From: Deltaproteobacteria bacterium
GTDB taxonomy: Bacteria; JAEEML01
NCBI GenBank assembly: GCA_016283195.1
Contig: JAEEML010000015.1
Span: forward strand, 1-17,308
Reading direction: 5' to 3'
DNA: 17,308 bases
Shown piece by piece: positions 7,934 to 16,032 of this stretch. The translations under genes and the position numbers were made by a program. The notes under the pieces were generated by a model. That model saw only the letters and a list, made by a program, of their open reading frames with translations. It had not been told where the DNA came from and did no database searches. Position 1 is the first letter of the stretch, and the number at the start of each line of letters is the position of its first letter.

Positions 7934-9535
7934 ATGTCAAAAGCTATCGCTAAAATTATTTTCATCACTTCTCTAATACTACCGGCCGCTGCTCTGGCCT
8001 GTACCAATATTTTGGTAACAAGAGAGGCCACAAGCAGTAATTCCACCATGATTACCTATGTTGCCGACTCACACGATTTATACGGTGAACTCTATTTTTA
8101 CCCCGCCTCAACACACCGCGAAGGCAGCAGTTTAACCGTTTTTGACTGGGATAGCGGCAAAGCGCTCGGGCAAATAAAAGAGGCGGCCAAAACCTACCGT
8201 GTCGTGGGCAATATGAATGAACACCAAGTGGTTATTGCCGAAACCACCTTCGGCGGCCGGGAAGAATTGCAAAATCCTGCCGGCGGTATCGACTACGGCT
8301 CTTTAATGTATATCACATTACAACGGGCGGCTACAGCGAGAGAAGCTATTAAAATAATTGATGAACTCACTAAAGAATATGGCTATGCATCTTCCGGCGA
8401 ATCCTTTTCCATCGGCGACCCCAATGAGGTTTGGTACATGGAACTCATCGGCAAGGGGCCGGGGAGCAAAGGCATTGTTTGGGTAGCCCGCAAAGTACCG
8501 GCTGGCTATGTAAGCGCCCACGCCAATCAGGCACGCATTACCACCTTTCCGCTCAAAGATCCCGATACTCTTTACTCGCCAGATGTCATCTCCTTTGCGC
8601 GCGAAAAAGGCTATTTCAAAGGCAAAGATCGCGCCTTTAGCTTTGCCGATGCCTATGCCCCGCTGGATTTTGGAGCTCTCCGCGCCTGCGAAGCCAGGGT
8701 GTGGAGTATCTTTCGCCGGGTAAATCCAAAAGAAAAGCTCTCTCTGGAATATGTCATGGGCAATTCCAAAGCGCCGCGCTTGCCGCTCTGGATAAAACCG
8801 GAAAAGCCGCTGACAACAGCCGCTGTTTTTGCCCTCATGCGCGACCATTTTGAGGACTCACCCATGGATTTGCGCGCTGGCGTGGGCGCTGGCCCCTTTG
8901 CCCTGCCCTATCGCTGGCGCCCCATGACCTGGAAACTGGACGGCAAGGAATATTTTCACGAAAGAGCCATTTCCACTCAGCAAACCGGCTTTTCTTTTGT
9001 GAGCCAGAGCCGAGCGGATTTGGCCGATTTGGTGGGCGGCTTGCTCTGGTTTGGCGTGGACGATACTTTCGGCACCGTTTATATGCCAATGTATAGCTCT
9101 ATTGATGAGGTGCCGCCGGCCTTGGCCGTGGGCACCGCCGACTTTCACCGCTTTAGCTGGGATTCGGCTTTTTGGCTTTTTAATACTGTAAATAATTTTA
9201 GCTACTTACGCTATAGCGACATGATAGGCGATATCATAAAAGCCCAAAGCGAACTGGAGGGACTCTTTTTAGGACGGCAGGCAGAAATAGAAGCGGCGGC
9301 CGTACAAAAAATGAGCGTCTCCCCTTATGAAGCGCGAAAATTTTTAACTGCTTATTCCAAGGAGAGCGCCAATCTGGTGATGGAGCGCTGGCATAAACTT
9401 TTGCCGGAGCTCATCATGAAATACATGGATGGCAATGTGCGTAATGAAAAGGGCGAGGTAACACACCCGCGCTATCCTGATAGCTGGTATAGAGCCATCG
9501 TAAAAGAAGCGCCGGAACGCTACCTTGTGCCTTAA
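7934..9535 (+). CDS. Secreted dipeptidase, peptidase family C69 (PepD-like Ntn hydrolase)
   Basis: This 533-residue protein starts at ATG 7934 with GGGAG (7921-7925) before it; a longer upstream frame would destroy the signal peptide. Residues 1-22 are a Sec signal peptide (K at positions 3 and 7, hydrophobic core, then PAAALA). Cleavage before Cys23 would expose CTNILVT, the N-terminal Cys nucleophile of C69 dipeptidases. Family members are self-processing N-terminal-nucleophile hydrolases that split short peptides. Further family-like segments are TMITYVADSHD, FGGREELQNPAGGIDYGSLMYITLQRA and GDPNEVWYMELIGKGPGSKG. The placement suggests periplasmic or outer-surface peptide scavenging. A lipobox-type Cys is an alternative reading of the same residue, but the preceding residues (ALA) fit a lipobox poorly. 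It is flanked by tRNAs and argS, with no apparent functional link. Confidence 0.88.
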   Translation: MSKAIAKIIFITSLILPAAALACTNILVTREATSSNSTMITYVADSHDLYGELYFYPASTHREGSSLTVFDWDSGKALGQIKEAAKTYRVVGNMNEHQVVIAETTFGGREELQNPAGGIDYGSLMYITLQRAATAREAIKIIDELTKEYGYASSGESFSIGDPNEVWYMELIGKGPGSKGIVWVARKVPAGYVSAHANQARITTFPLKDPDTLYSPDVISFAREKGYFKGKDRAFSFADAYAPLDFGALRACEARVWSIFRRVNPKEKLSLEYVMGNSKAPRLPLWIKPEKPLTTAAVFALMRDHFEDSPMDLRAGVGAGPFALPYRWRPMTWKLDGKEYFHERAISTQQTGFSFVSQSRADLADLVGGLLWFGVDDTFGTVYMPMYSSIDEVPPALAVGTADFHRFSWDSAFWLFNTVNNFSYLRYSDMIGDIIKAQSELEGLFLGRQAEIEAAAVQKMSVSPYEARKFLTAYSKESANLVMERWHKLLPELIMKYMDGNVRNEKGEVTHPRYPDSWYRAIVKEAPERYLVP

Positions 9536-9584
9536 GCAAAAAAGTATTAACCAAAAAGCTTAGATAGTGTAGAGAAAATCTTGC

Positions 9585-9604
9585 CTGACACTGTCTGCTG
9601 TCAG
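9585..9604 (+). promoter_or_regulatory. Inverted repeat in the argS leader
   Basis: CTGACA (9585-9590) and TGTCAG (9599-9604) are perfect inverted copies around 8 bases, and the loop contains a further TGTC. It lies 22 bases before ATG 9627 in the short gap after the dipeptidase gene. No T run follows, so it is not an ordinary terminator. It could be an operator or an RNA stem; I recognise no known class. Confidence 0.35.
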
Positions 9605-9626
9605 CGCTTTGGAAATGGAGCAAATA

Positions 9627-11393
9627 ATGCCGAATCATTCTTTAAAACAAGAACTGGCCGCCATGGCCCGCAGTGCCTTTAACGCCGCCGGTTTTATAAC
9701 CGATCAGCCCATTGAAGTGCTTGATTCCCAGCGCCCGGAACTGGGGCAATTTCAATGCAACAGCGCTCTCGCTCTGGCTAAAGCCTTTAAAACCAGTCCT
9801 AGAGCCATTGCCGATAAAGTGTGCCCTATTTTGGCGGAAAAGCCGCAAATTGCCGCTGTCAGTGTTGCCGGCCCTGGCTTTATTAATATCACTCTGAGTG
9901 ATGACTTTTTGGCCCAAAGCTCACTGGAACTCGCTAAAGATCCGGCTGCAATCTGCGGCGGCGAGCACCATAGTCAAAAGGTGGTCATCGACTACGGCGG
10001 CCCCAATGTGGCCAAGCCCATGCATGTAGGCCATTTGCGCTCTTCGGTCATCGGCGAGTCTTTAAAAAGGCTGCTCCGCTTCATGGGCGATGATGTCACC
10101 GCCGATATCCACATGGGCGACTGGGGCACCCAAATGGGTATGCTTATATATGAGGTAAAGCGTCTTCATAGCGACCTGCCCTATTTTGCCGACCCTCTGC
10201 CGGAGAGTTTTCCGGCCGAATCACCGGTAACTATTGATGATTTAAATAAAATGTATCCAGAAGTAAGCGCCCGTTGCAAAGAGAATCCGGAAGAAATGGC
10301 CGCTGCCCACGAAGCCACCGCCAAGCTCCAGGCCGGCCACCCCGGTTACCGCGCCCTTTGGCAACATTTTAGGGATATCTCCATAGCCGCTCTAAAGGCC
10401 GATTTTGGCGCTCTTGATGTCTCTTTTGACCTCTGGAACGGCGAGAGCGATGAGCACGAGCACATTCCTCCGATGCTGAAAAAACTAAAGGAGGAAGGGC
10501 ATCTGATAGAGAGCGACGGCGCTTTAGTAGTGCCTGTTGAAGAAAATGGCGACAATCTCCCGCCTCTCCTCCTGGTAAAATCCGATGGCGCCTATCTTTA
10601 TGGCACCACCGATCTTTCCACCATAAACGAGAGAGTGCAAAAACTTAGAGCCGAGGATATTATCTATGTAGTTGATAAGCGCCAGGCACTCCACTTTACT
10701 CAGGTTTTTCGCGGCGCAAAAAAAACTGGCATTGCCCCCGATACCAAGCTTGAGCACATTGCTTTCGGCACCGTCAACGGCCCAGATGGCAAGCCTTTTA
10801 AGACCAGGGCCGGCGGCGTGATGAAATTGCAAGATCTCATCGCTCTCGCCATAAACGAAGCCGCTAAAAAGATGGCCGAAGCCAATATTGCTCAAGAACT
10901 GGATGAAGCAGCCAGAGAGGAAACGGCACGTATGGTGGGCATTGCCGCGCTGAAATTTGCCGATTTAAGCCATTATCGCCTCTCTGATTACTCTTTTGAT
11001 GTGGATAAATTTACCACTTTTGAGGGCCACACCGGCCCATATCTCCTCTATAATGCCGTGCGCATTAAATCTATTTTGCGCCGCTCGCCGCGCCCGGCGG
11101 CGGTGGAAAAACTCCTGCCTCCGCAGACGGAAGCTGAGCGCTCTTTGCTGCTCACTTTGCACCACCTGCCGGAAAAGGTGCGCGAGGCTTACGCGGGCCG
11201 CGTGCCGCATATTCTCTGCGACCAGGCCTATGATGTGGCCAAAGCCTTCAGCCATTTTTACAAAGAGTGCCACATTTTGAGCGAAAGCGACGAAAAGCGC
11301 CAGGATTCGCTGCTCGCCCTTTGCCTGCTCACTCTCAAGCAGCTGGAACTTCTGGCGGGCCTTTTGGGTATAAAGATTCCAGAACGTATGTAA
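9627..11393 (+). CDS. argS: Arginyl-tRNA synthetase
   Basis: This gene encodes the 588-residue class I synthetase that attaches arginine to tRNA-Arg; the length is usual. I chose ATG 9627 because GGAG (9617-9620) is 6 bases upstream and the protein then begins MPNHSLKQELAAMARSAF, like other ArgRS N-termini; earlier in-frame starts at 9609 and 9615 lack this support. The N-terminal tRNA D-loop recognition domain covers about residues 1-105. VDYGGPNVAKPMHVGHLRSS holds the HIGH-type signature HVGH (from 133). GKPFKTRAGG stands in the place of KMSKS, as in many ArgRS enzymes. FEGHTGPYLLYNAVRI precedes the DALR anticodon-binding domain, and the chain ends LGIKIPERM as typical bacterial ArgRS. It is probably transcribed on its own or with the gene before it. 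Confidence 0.98.
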   Translation: MPNHSLKQELAAMARSAFNAAGFITDQPIEVLDSQRPELGQFQCNSALALAKAFKTSPRAIADKVCPILAEKPQIAAVSVAGPGFINITLSDDFLAQSSLELAKDPAAICGGEHHSQKVVIDYGGPNVAKPMHVGHLRSSVIGESLKRLLRFMGDDVTADIHMGDWGTQMGMLIYEVKRLHSDLPYFADPLPESFPAESPVTIDDLNKMYPEVSARCKENPEEMAAAHEATAKLQAGHPGYRALWQHFRDISIAALKADFGALDVSFDLWNGESDEHEHIPPMLKKLKEEGHLIESDGALVVPVEENGDNLPPLLLVKSDGAYLYGTTDLSTINERVQKLRAEDIIYVVDKRQALHFTQVFRGAKKTGIAPDTKLEHIAFGTVNGPDGKPFKTRAGGVMKLQDLIALAINEAAKKMAEANIAQELDEAAREETARMVGIAALKFADLSHYRLSDYSFDVDKFTTFEGHTGPYLLYNAVRIKSILRRSPRPAAVEKLLPPQTEAERSLLLTLHHLPEKVREAYAGRVPHILCDQAYDVAKAFSHFYKECHILSESDEKRQDSLLALCLLTLKQLELLAGLLGIKIPERM

Positions 11394-11435
11394 AACTCCT
11401 AGCCAAATGGCTAATTACCTATTAAATTATGATTT

Positions 11436-11457
11436 AGCCGCTTCCGGCTTTTCTTCT
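11436..11457 (+). terminator. Probable intrinsic terminator after argS
   Basis: A stem AGCCG (11436-11440) with CGGCT (11445-11449) and loop CTTC is followed by TTTCTTCT (11450-11457). A second AT-richer hairpin, TAGCC/GGCTA (11400-11404 and 11409-11413), lies just upstream. The stem is short and the tail has C interruptions. It ends only 14 bases before the FHA start codon, so some read-through may serve that gene. Confidence 0.5.
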
Positions 11458-11471
11458 GACTGAGGTTGTTT

Positions 11472-12356
11472 ATGGAAGAACAAACAGTAGTAGGCTTTGA
11501 GCTCCCAACAAAAAACTTAAAAAATCTTGCTGAAATAGATTCCTGCCTGGTGGAAATCCACGGCAACAGCCTGGGCAAGAGGTACAATTTGGAGGAGGAG
11601 GCCTTCATCGGCCGGGGCGAAGAAAATACCATCGTGCTGGATATGGACACCGTCTCGCGCAGCCATGCCTCCATCACCCGCAAGATGTATGGCAAATATG
11701 AGATTGAAGATCTCATGTCCACCAACGGCACCTATGTGAACGATCAGCTCATTGAGGAAAAGGCCACTTTAAAGCACAAAGACCGCATCAAAGTTGGCCA
11801 AACAGTATTTCGCTTTATCTCCGGGCCCAATTTAGAAACCCTTTATTATCAAGAAGTATATGACTGCTTTGTGCGCGACGGCCTAACAGGCGCCTATAAG
11901 CAGCATTATCTGGTGGATAATCTCATCAGAGCCGTAGCCCGCTCCAGGCGCCACAATCGCCCGCTCTGCCTCGCTGTGCTGGGCGTGGATGATTTTATCG
12001 GCATCACTGATGATATGGGGCGCATGGCTGCCGACAAAGTGCTGAAACAAGTGGCCGACGAGCTGGAAAAGTTTTTAAACCCCGATGAAATGGCCGCCCG
12101 GGCCCACAATGAGCAATTTGATATTCTTTTGGAAGAATACACCATAGAAGAAGCCGAAAAGCGCTTAAACGATTTGCGCGCTCATCTGGAAGAGCTCGAT
12201 TTTGGCTTTGAGGACGATGCCTTTCAAATCACTGTTTCTATTGCCGTACAGGCTCTTCCGGCCAATGTCACCCGCGGGCCGGAGTGGATTTTAAAATTGC
12301 AAGAAGTTTGCCACTCTCTCTCCAATAGCGGCGGCGCTACAGTTAAGGTTATTTGA
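11472..12356 (+). CDS. FHA domain protein with a degenerate GGDEF domain
   Basis: This 294-residue cytoplasmic signalling protein starts at ATG 11472 with GAGG (11462-11465) 6 bases before it. Residues about 25-115 form an FHA phosphothreonine-binding domain with its key residues intact: G47-R48, S62-R63-S64-H65 and N85-G86-T87. Residues about 134-294 follow the GGDEF (diguanylate cyclase) fold, beginning with DGLTGAYK. The active site is broken: the GGDEF signature position reads HNEQF (212-216), the first metal-binding Asp is Gly171, and the usual GD is AD (187-188). It is therefore unlikely to make c-di-GMP and may act as a phospho-dependent adaptor. A Ser/Thr kinase gene lies about 4.7 kb away on the opposite strand and could supply phosphothreonine partners, but this is inference. 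Its end overlaps the convergent symporter gene by 8 bases. Confidence 0.88.
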   Translation: MEEQTVVGFELPTKNLKNLAEIDSCLVEIHGNSLGKRYNLEEEAFIGRGEENTIVLDMDTVSRSHASITRKMYGKYEIEDLMSTNGTYVNDQLIEEKATLKHKDRIKVGQTVFRFISGPNLETLYYQEVYDCFVRDGLTGAYKQHYLVDNLIRAVARSRRHNRPLCLAVLGVDDFIGITDDMGRMAADKVLKQVADELEKFLNPDEMAARAHNEQFDILLEEYTIEEAEKRLNDLRAHLEELDFGFEDDAFQITVSIAVQALPANVTRGPEWILKLQEVCHSLSNSGGATVKVI

Positions 12357-14130
12357 TTTCTCCAGAATTTGGCTCTACCTGGCGATAATTCTTATTTAAT
12401 TCATGCCAGGTAATGGCTACGAGTATAAGGCCAACTACCAGCAGGATAGAGCCCAGGATATATTCCCCAAAGAGCAGCTTTCCGACGCCAAAAAGCAAAG
12501 CATAAATGGCCGCCGCTCCGGCTATGGTAAGAAGCAGTAAAAGGCCAAGAGATGGCGCCTTGGGCTGTTTCTCCGTTACTTTAGCCGCTATAGGCTGCCA
12601 AAAACCGGGCGGATTCACCAGGCGGTAAAAATTGACCAGATGCGGAGCATCGGCCTTTACTTTCCAGATGTAAATAGCGGCAACAGAGGCTATAGTGGAA
12701 AGCATGGCCGTGATAAAAAGCTTATAATGGAATGGCAGAATTAAAAATGCTAACTTATCGGCAATATAGAAGAAAATTGTGGTAATAGTGGCAACAATCA
12801 TAGCGGCCAGCTCGCTTTCGGCATTGGTGCGCCAAAAGAGCCAGCGCATAATCATAGCGGCGCCCCAGCCGGCTCCCAGCTGGAAGAAAATTTCCCAGCC
12901 GCTTTGAATGCTCTCCATGGAAAGAGCCAAAATAACAGCCAAAATAGTCATGATTAAAAGAGCTAATCTGGAAACTCGCACCAGCTCTTTATCGCTGGCC
13001 TTCGGCCGAAAAAAGCGCTGATAAATATCGCGCACCAAGTAAGAAGTACCCCAGTTGAGATGAGTATCAATAGTGGACATAAAAGCGGCAAGCAGCGAGC
13101 AGATGACGAGCCCCTTAAAGCCGGCCGGGAGCAGAGTCATAATGAGCATGGGATAAGTGGCTTCCCTATCAAGGTCGGGAAAATCGGCTATAGGAAAGAT
13201 GATGAGAGCGCAAAGAGCCACCAAAATCCAGGGCCAGGGGCGGATGGCATAGTGGGCAATACTAAACCAAAAAGTGGCCTTGGAAGCGGCGGCGCCGTCG
13301 CGGCTTGCGCCCATGCGCTGCACAAAATAGCCGCCGCCATCGGATCCCTTTTGGCACCACCACTGGATGCCAAGGTAAATAAAGAGCGCGGAGAGGGGCA
13401 TCCAGCTGCTATCAGATGTAGGGAAAAATGATAATATTTCCGCCGAGTTTGCATAATGTGTTTTTAAAGCCGGCGCCAGATTATTAAGGCCGCCCACCGC
13501 TTTTAAAGCATAAAAAGCCATAATGAGCGAGCCCAAAAGGCCCAGCAAAAATTGCACTAAATCAGTGGCGATTACCGAAACCAGGCCGCCCATAATGCTA
13601 TAGAGCATAGCAAAAAGCACCAGCGTAATCAGGACAATAGCGGCCATAGTCTCATCAGCGCCGCAAATAGCCATGATGATTTTTTTCATGGCTAAAATAA
13701 CCCAACCCATGGTGATTATGTTGAATACCAGAGAAAAATAGAAGGCCTTTACCGACCTGAGCACGGTGGCCGGCCGGTGCTTTGGGCCGTAGCGCAATTC
13801 AATAAGCTCGGCATCGGTAATGACGCGGCTGCGGCGCCAGAGGGGGGCAAAAATAACGGCCGCCATAATATGGCCGATAGCTAAATTCCACCAAAGCCAG
13901 TTACCGGCAATGCCGTTTTTGGCCACCGCCCCAGTTACCCAAAGCGGAGTATCGGCAGCAAAAGTGGTGGCCACCATGGAAGTGCCGGCGAAAAACCAGT
14001 TGACTCTGCGGCCGGCCAAAAAGAATTCATCAATTCCCTTTGAAGCATGGCGGCTGCCTAAAAAGCCAATAATAATAGTTAAGAACAAATAGGCGGCTAT
14101 AATGATTATATCTATAGGAAGAAGGTGCAT
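12349..14130 (-). CDS. Sodium:solute symporter family (SSS) transporter
   Basis: This 593-residue inner-membrane protein with at least a dozen hydrophobic segments belongs to the SSS family, which uses the sodium gradient to import sugars, amino acids or other small solutes. Family signs are the first helix IIIIAAYLFLTIIIGFLGSRH, then GIDEFFLAGRRVNWF, TTFAADTPLWVTGAVA and the ITDAELIELRYG loop. The later STIDTHLNWGTSYLVRDIY segment resembles the Na+-site helix 8 of SGLT-like proteins. The substrate cannot be deduced. Only 7 bases separate it from the upstream exonuclease gene and no good Shine-Dalgarno sequence is visible, which suggests translational coupling. It is the last gene of the minus-strand group, and its 3' end overlaps the convergent FHA gene. 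Confidence 0.9.
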   Translation of the reverse strand: MHLLPIDIIIIAAYLFLTIIIGFLGSRHASKGIDEFFLAGRRVNWFFAGTSMVATTFAADTPLWVTGAVAKNGIAGNWLWWNLAIGHIMAAVIFAPLWRRSRVITDAELIELRYGPKHRPATVLRSVKAFYFSLVFNIITMGWVILAMKKIIMAICGADETMAAIVLITLVLFAMLYSIMGGLVSVIATDLVQFLLGLLGSLIMAFYALKAVGGLNNLAPALKTHYANSAEILSFFPTSDSSWMPLSALFIYLGIQWWCQKGSDGGGYFVQRMGASRDGAAASKATFWFSIAHYAIRPWPWILVALCALIIFPIADFPDLDREATYPMLIMTLLPAGFKGLVICSLLAAFMSTIDTHLNWGTSYLVRDIYQRFFRPKASDKELVRVSRLALLIMTILAVILALSMESIQSGWEIFFQLGAGWGAAMIMRWLFWRTNAESELAAMIVATITTIFFYIADKLAFLILPFHYKLFITAMLSTIASVAAIYIWKVKADAPHLVNFYRLVNPPGFWQPIAAKVTEKQPKAPSLGLLLLLTIAGAAAIYALLFGVGKLLFGEYILGSILLVVGLILVAITWHELNKNYRQVEPNSGEIK

Positions 14131-14137
14131 TTTTTAG

Positions 14138-14830
14138 TTAGCCAAATATCTTTTGCCAAAAAGAGGTCTTAGGTTGCTGGGGCGGTTCTACTGGCTCACA
14201 GGACCTGTCATTGGGCTCTACGCTCGCGCTCCTCGGCATAGCTTTTCTCTTAGTGAGAATAAGACCATTTTCCTGCTGATACGCGGAAAGAGCCAAAAGC
14301 AGGTGATAAGTAGCTTCGGCATCGCCAAAAGCGCGGTGTTTGGCCTCATTAGTCAGCGAAAAATAATCGAGCAAATCGCTCAGGCGGTAATGGGGGAGCC
14401 CCGGCAGCAAGAGACGCGCAATTTGCAATGTATCAATATAAATATTCTCTAATTTTGGCAGGTTAAGGCGCCGGGCCGCCATATTGACAAAGCGGATATC
14501 AAAAGGCACATTGTGGCCCACTAAAACGGCACTCCCGGCAAAAGAGAGAAAATTCGGCACCACATCGGCTACAGCGGGAGCGTCGGCTACCATATCCGGC
14601 GAAATGCCGGTGAGCTCAGTGATTTGCGGAGAAATAAGGCCTTTAGGCTTTATAAGCGAGGCAAAGCGCCCCGTAAGCACCCCTTTTTCAACCTTCACGG
14701 CAGCTATTTCAATAAGCTCGTTATGCTCGGGATTTAGACCGGTAGTTTCCACATCGAAAACCACGAAAGTATCAACCGCAGCCAGAATCCTATCGCCGCT
14801 ATCGGCCAGCCGCAACCAGTTTGCGCTCAT
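14138..14830 (-). CDS. DnaQ-like DEDDh 3'-5' exonuclease
   Basis: This 230-residue exonuclease of the DnaQ/RNase T superfamily has a complete catalytic set: D26 and E28 (FDVETTG), D111 (GHNVPFDIRF), and H165 and D170 (HRAFGDA). It should remove nucleotides from 3' ends of DNA or RNA using two metal ions. It resembles the stand-alone exonuclease or epsilon-like domains of Pol III; there is no polymerase or UvrC-like domain. After about residue 185 comes a polar, Pro-rich tail that ends TSFWQKIFG, similar to the end of the PilZ-Hsp70 protein. It starts 4 bases after the zinc-finger gene stop and ends 7 bases before the symporter, so it is in the middle of an operon. It could be a proofreading epsilon subunit, but a repair or RNA role is equally possible. 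Confidence 0.93.
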   Translation of the reverse strand: MSANWLRLADSGDRILAAVDTFVVFDVETTGLNPEHNELIEIAAVKVEKGVLTGRFASLIKPKGLISPQITELTGISPDMVADAPAVADVVPNFLSFAGSAVLVGHNVPFDIRFVNMAARRLNLPKLENIYIDTLQIARLLLPGLPHYRLSDLLDYFSLTNEAKHRAFGDAEATYHLLLALSAYQQENGLILTKRKAMPRSASVEPNDRSCEPVEPPQQPKTSFWQKIFG

Positions 14831-14834
14831 GGTT

Positions 14835-15977
14835 TTACTTTATTTGTTCACCCAGTGCTTTAACTTCTTTGCCAAAATTGGCCAAAACGGCATTATATTT
14901 GTTGCCCACGGCAAAGCCGGCAAAATCGGCCTCTTTGGCAGAGTAATTTATATCTTCCCCGGAACTCTTGCTAAAGACAACAATATACTTGGCTTCGCGC
15001 TGTTCGCGGGTTTCATCGGAACCGGCGGCGGCTGTAGCACCTTCGGGCACTTCCGGCCACTTAATATCCTGATTACCCTGGCCACCGGCTTTAAAGCTAT
15101 TCAGCTTTTTCCAGCGATAAATCTTATATTCGCAATAATTTGCTTCCACCGGCACCTCTTTTTCCTCATAAACCGGCACATCGGCGCATTCTTTTACTTT
15201 TTTGGCATAGCCGTTTTTGAGGTCTTCAACTTTTTCTTCGCACTTTTGCTCGGTAAGCGGGGTGCCGTCTTCTTTTTTCACTACTTCTTTTACTTTTTTG
15301 CGCCCTTTTTCTTTTTTCACGCAATTAGAAATAGTGGCGCCCTTTAGATCATCATCTTCTTTAATATCTTCTTCCCAATCTTTGCCCTCTTCCAAAGCTT
15401 TGCGCTCTATAGTAATTGTGCGGCTCCAAGAGAGGCTCTTAACTGTCACCGTATCGCCGGATTCTCTGGAAGCTAAGACAAAATAGATAATAATGCCTAA
15501 AATAATAGCAATAATTACAAAGAGGAGAGGACTTGTACCCTTCTTGGCAGCGGCAGCCGGAGCAGCCTTTTCACTGACTGGGGCGCTGCTACCTGCCAAA
15601 TCACCTTTAGCCGGTTTGCGCTCACTCTCGGCAACGGTGGCCCCACAACTGGAACAAGTGGGATTATTGCCTCTGTTCTGCCCTTCGCAGTATGGGCAGA
15701 CCCAGTGCAAACCGGCAGCCGCCTCTTCGAGCTGCTCGGCATCGGTGACCGCCGGGCCATCAGCCGAAACAGTATAAGCCGCATCGGCTGTTTTAGGCGA
15801 GCCGCAGGAGGGGCAACGCATATCGCGGCCCATATTTTGCGCTCCGCAACGTGCGCATTTCCAGGTGGTCTCGATTATCTCTTCGCTCACCACATAAGAT
15901 TCCGGTTTTTGCTCCTCTTGGTTTTCAGCGTCTTCAGTTTCGTTTTCAGATACTTCAGAAATTTCTGATTCACTCAT
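14835..15977 (-). CDS. Membrane protein with two RanBP2-type zinc fingers
   Basis: This 380-residue protein has an acidic N-terminus (1-37) followed by two zinc fingers of identical spacing, W-x-C-x2-C-x3-N-x6-C-x2-C: W39, C41, C44, N48, C55, C58 and W92, C94, C97, N101, C108, C111. This is the RanBP2 (zf-RanBP) pattern, which in eukaryotes binds RNA or ubiquitin; the bacterial role is not known. A Pro/Ala-rich linker leads to one transmembrane helix (about 150-168). The rest (170-380), probably outside the cytoplasm, is rich in Lys and Glu with four Cys and a C-terminal section including VPVYEEKEV, YRWKKLN and WPEVPEG. It recalls an unnamed family of zinc-ribbon membrane proteins, from memory and not verified. 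A GGAAG Shine-Dalgarno sequence lies 7 bases before the start. It lies 55 bases after the kinase and 4 bases before the exonuclease gene. Confidence 0.82.
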   Translation of the reverse strand: MSESEISEVSENETEDAENQEEQKPESYVVSEEIIETTWKCARCGAQNMGRDMRCPSCGSPKTADAAYTVSADGPAVTDAEQLEEAAAGLHWVCPYCEGQNRGNNPTCSSCGATVAESERKPAKGDLAGSSAPVSEKAAPAAAAKKGTSPLLFVIIAIILGIIIYFVLASRESGDTVTVKSLSWSRTITIERKALEEGKDWEEDIKEDDDLKGATISNCVKKEKGRKKVKEVVKKEDGTPLTEQKCEEKVEDLKNGYAKKVKECADVPVYEEKEVPVEANYCEYKIYRWKKLNSFKAGGQGNQDIKWPEVPEGATAAAGSDETREQREAKYIVVFSKSSGEDINYSAKEADFAGFAVGNKYNAVLANFGKEVKALGEQIK

Positions 15978-16032
15978 TTTTCATCTTCCATTCGCGGAAA
16001 ATCCGCTGTTATTACTAGGTTATTCCCTAATA

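Noticed and set aside
6041-12356. Defence island, prophage or mobile element around the tRNA cluster
   Set aside because: tRNA genes are common integration sites, but no integrase, attachment-site duplication of a tRNA 3' end or phage gene is present; the tRNA repeats are explained by whole-gene duplication.
14484-15347. A 287-codon plus-strand frame opposite the exonuclease and zinc-finger genes
   Set aside because: It crosses two well-supported minus-strand genes, and its Phe-rich second half is the complement of the Lys/Glu-rich codons of the zinc-finger protein. It is a shadow frame.
15994-16006. Hairpin GCGGA-AAA-TCCGC between kinase and zinc-finger genes as a terminator
   Set aside because: The stem is only 5 bp with a 3-base loop, and no T run follows on the minus strand. 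It overlaps the leader of the next gene, so it does not clearly separate the two genes.
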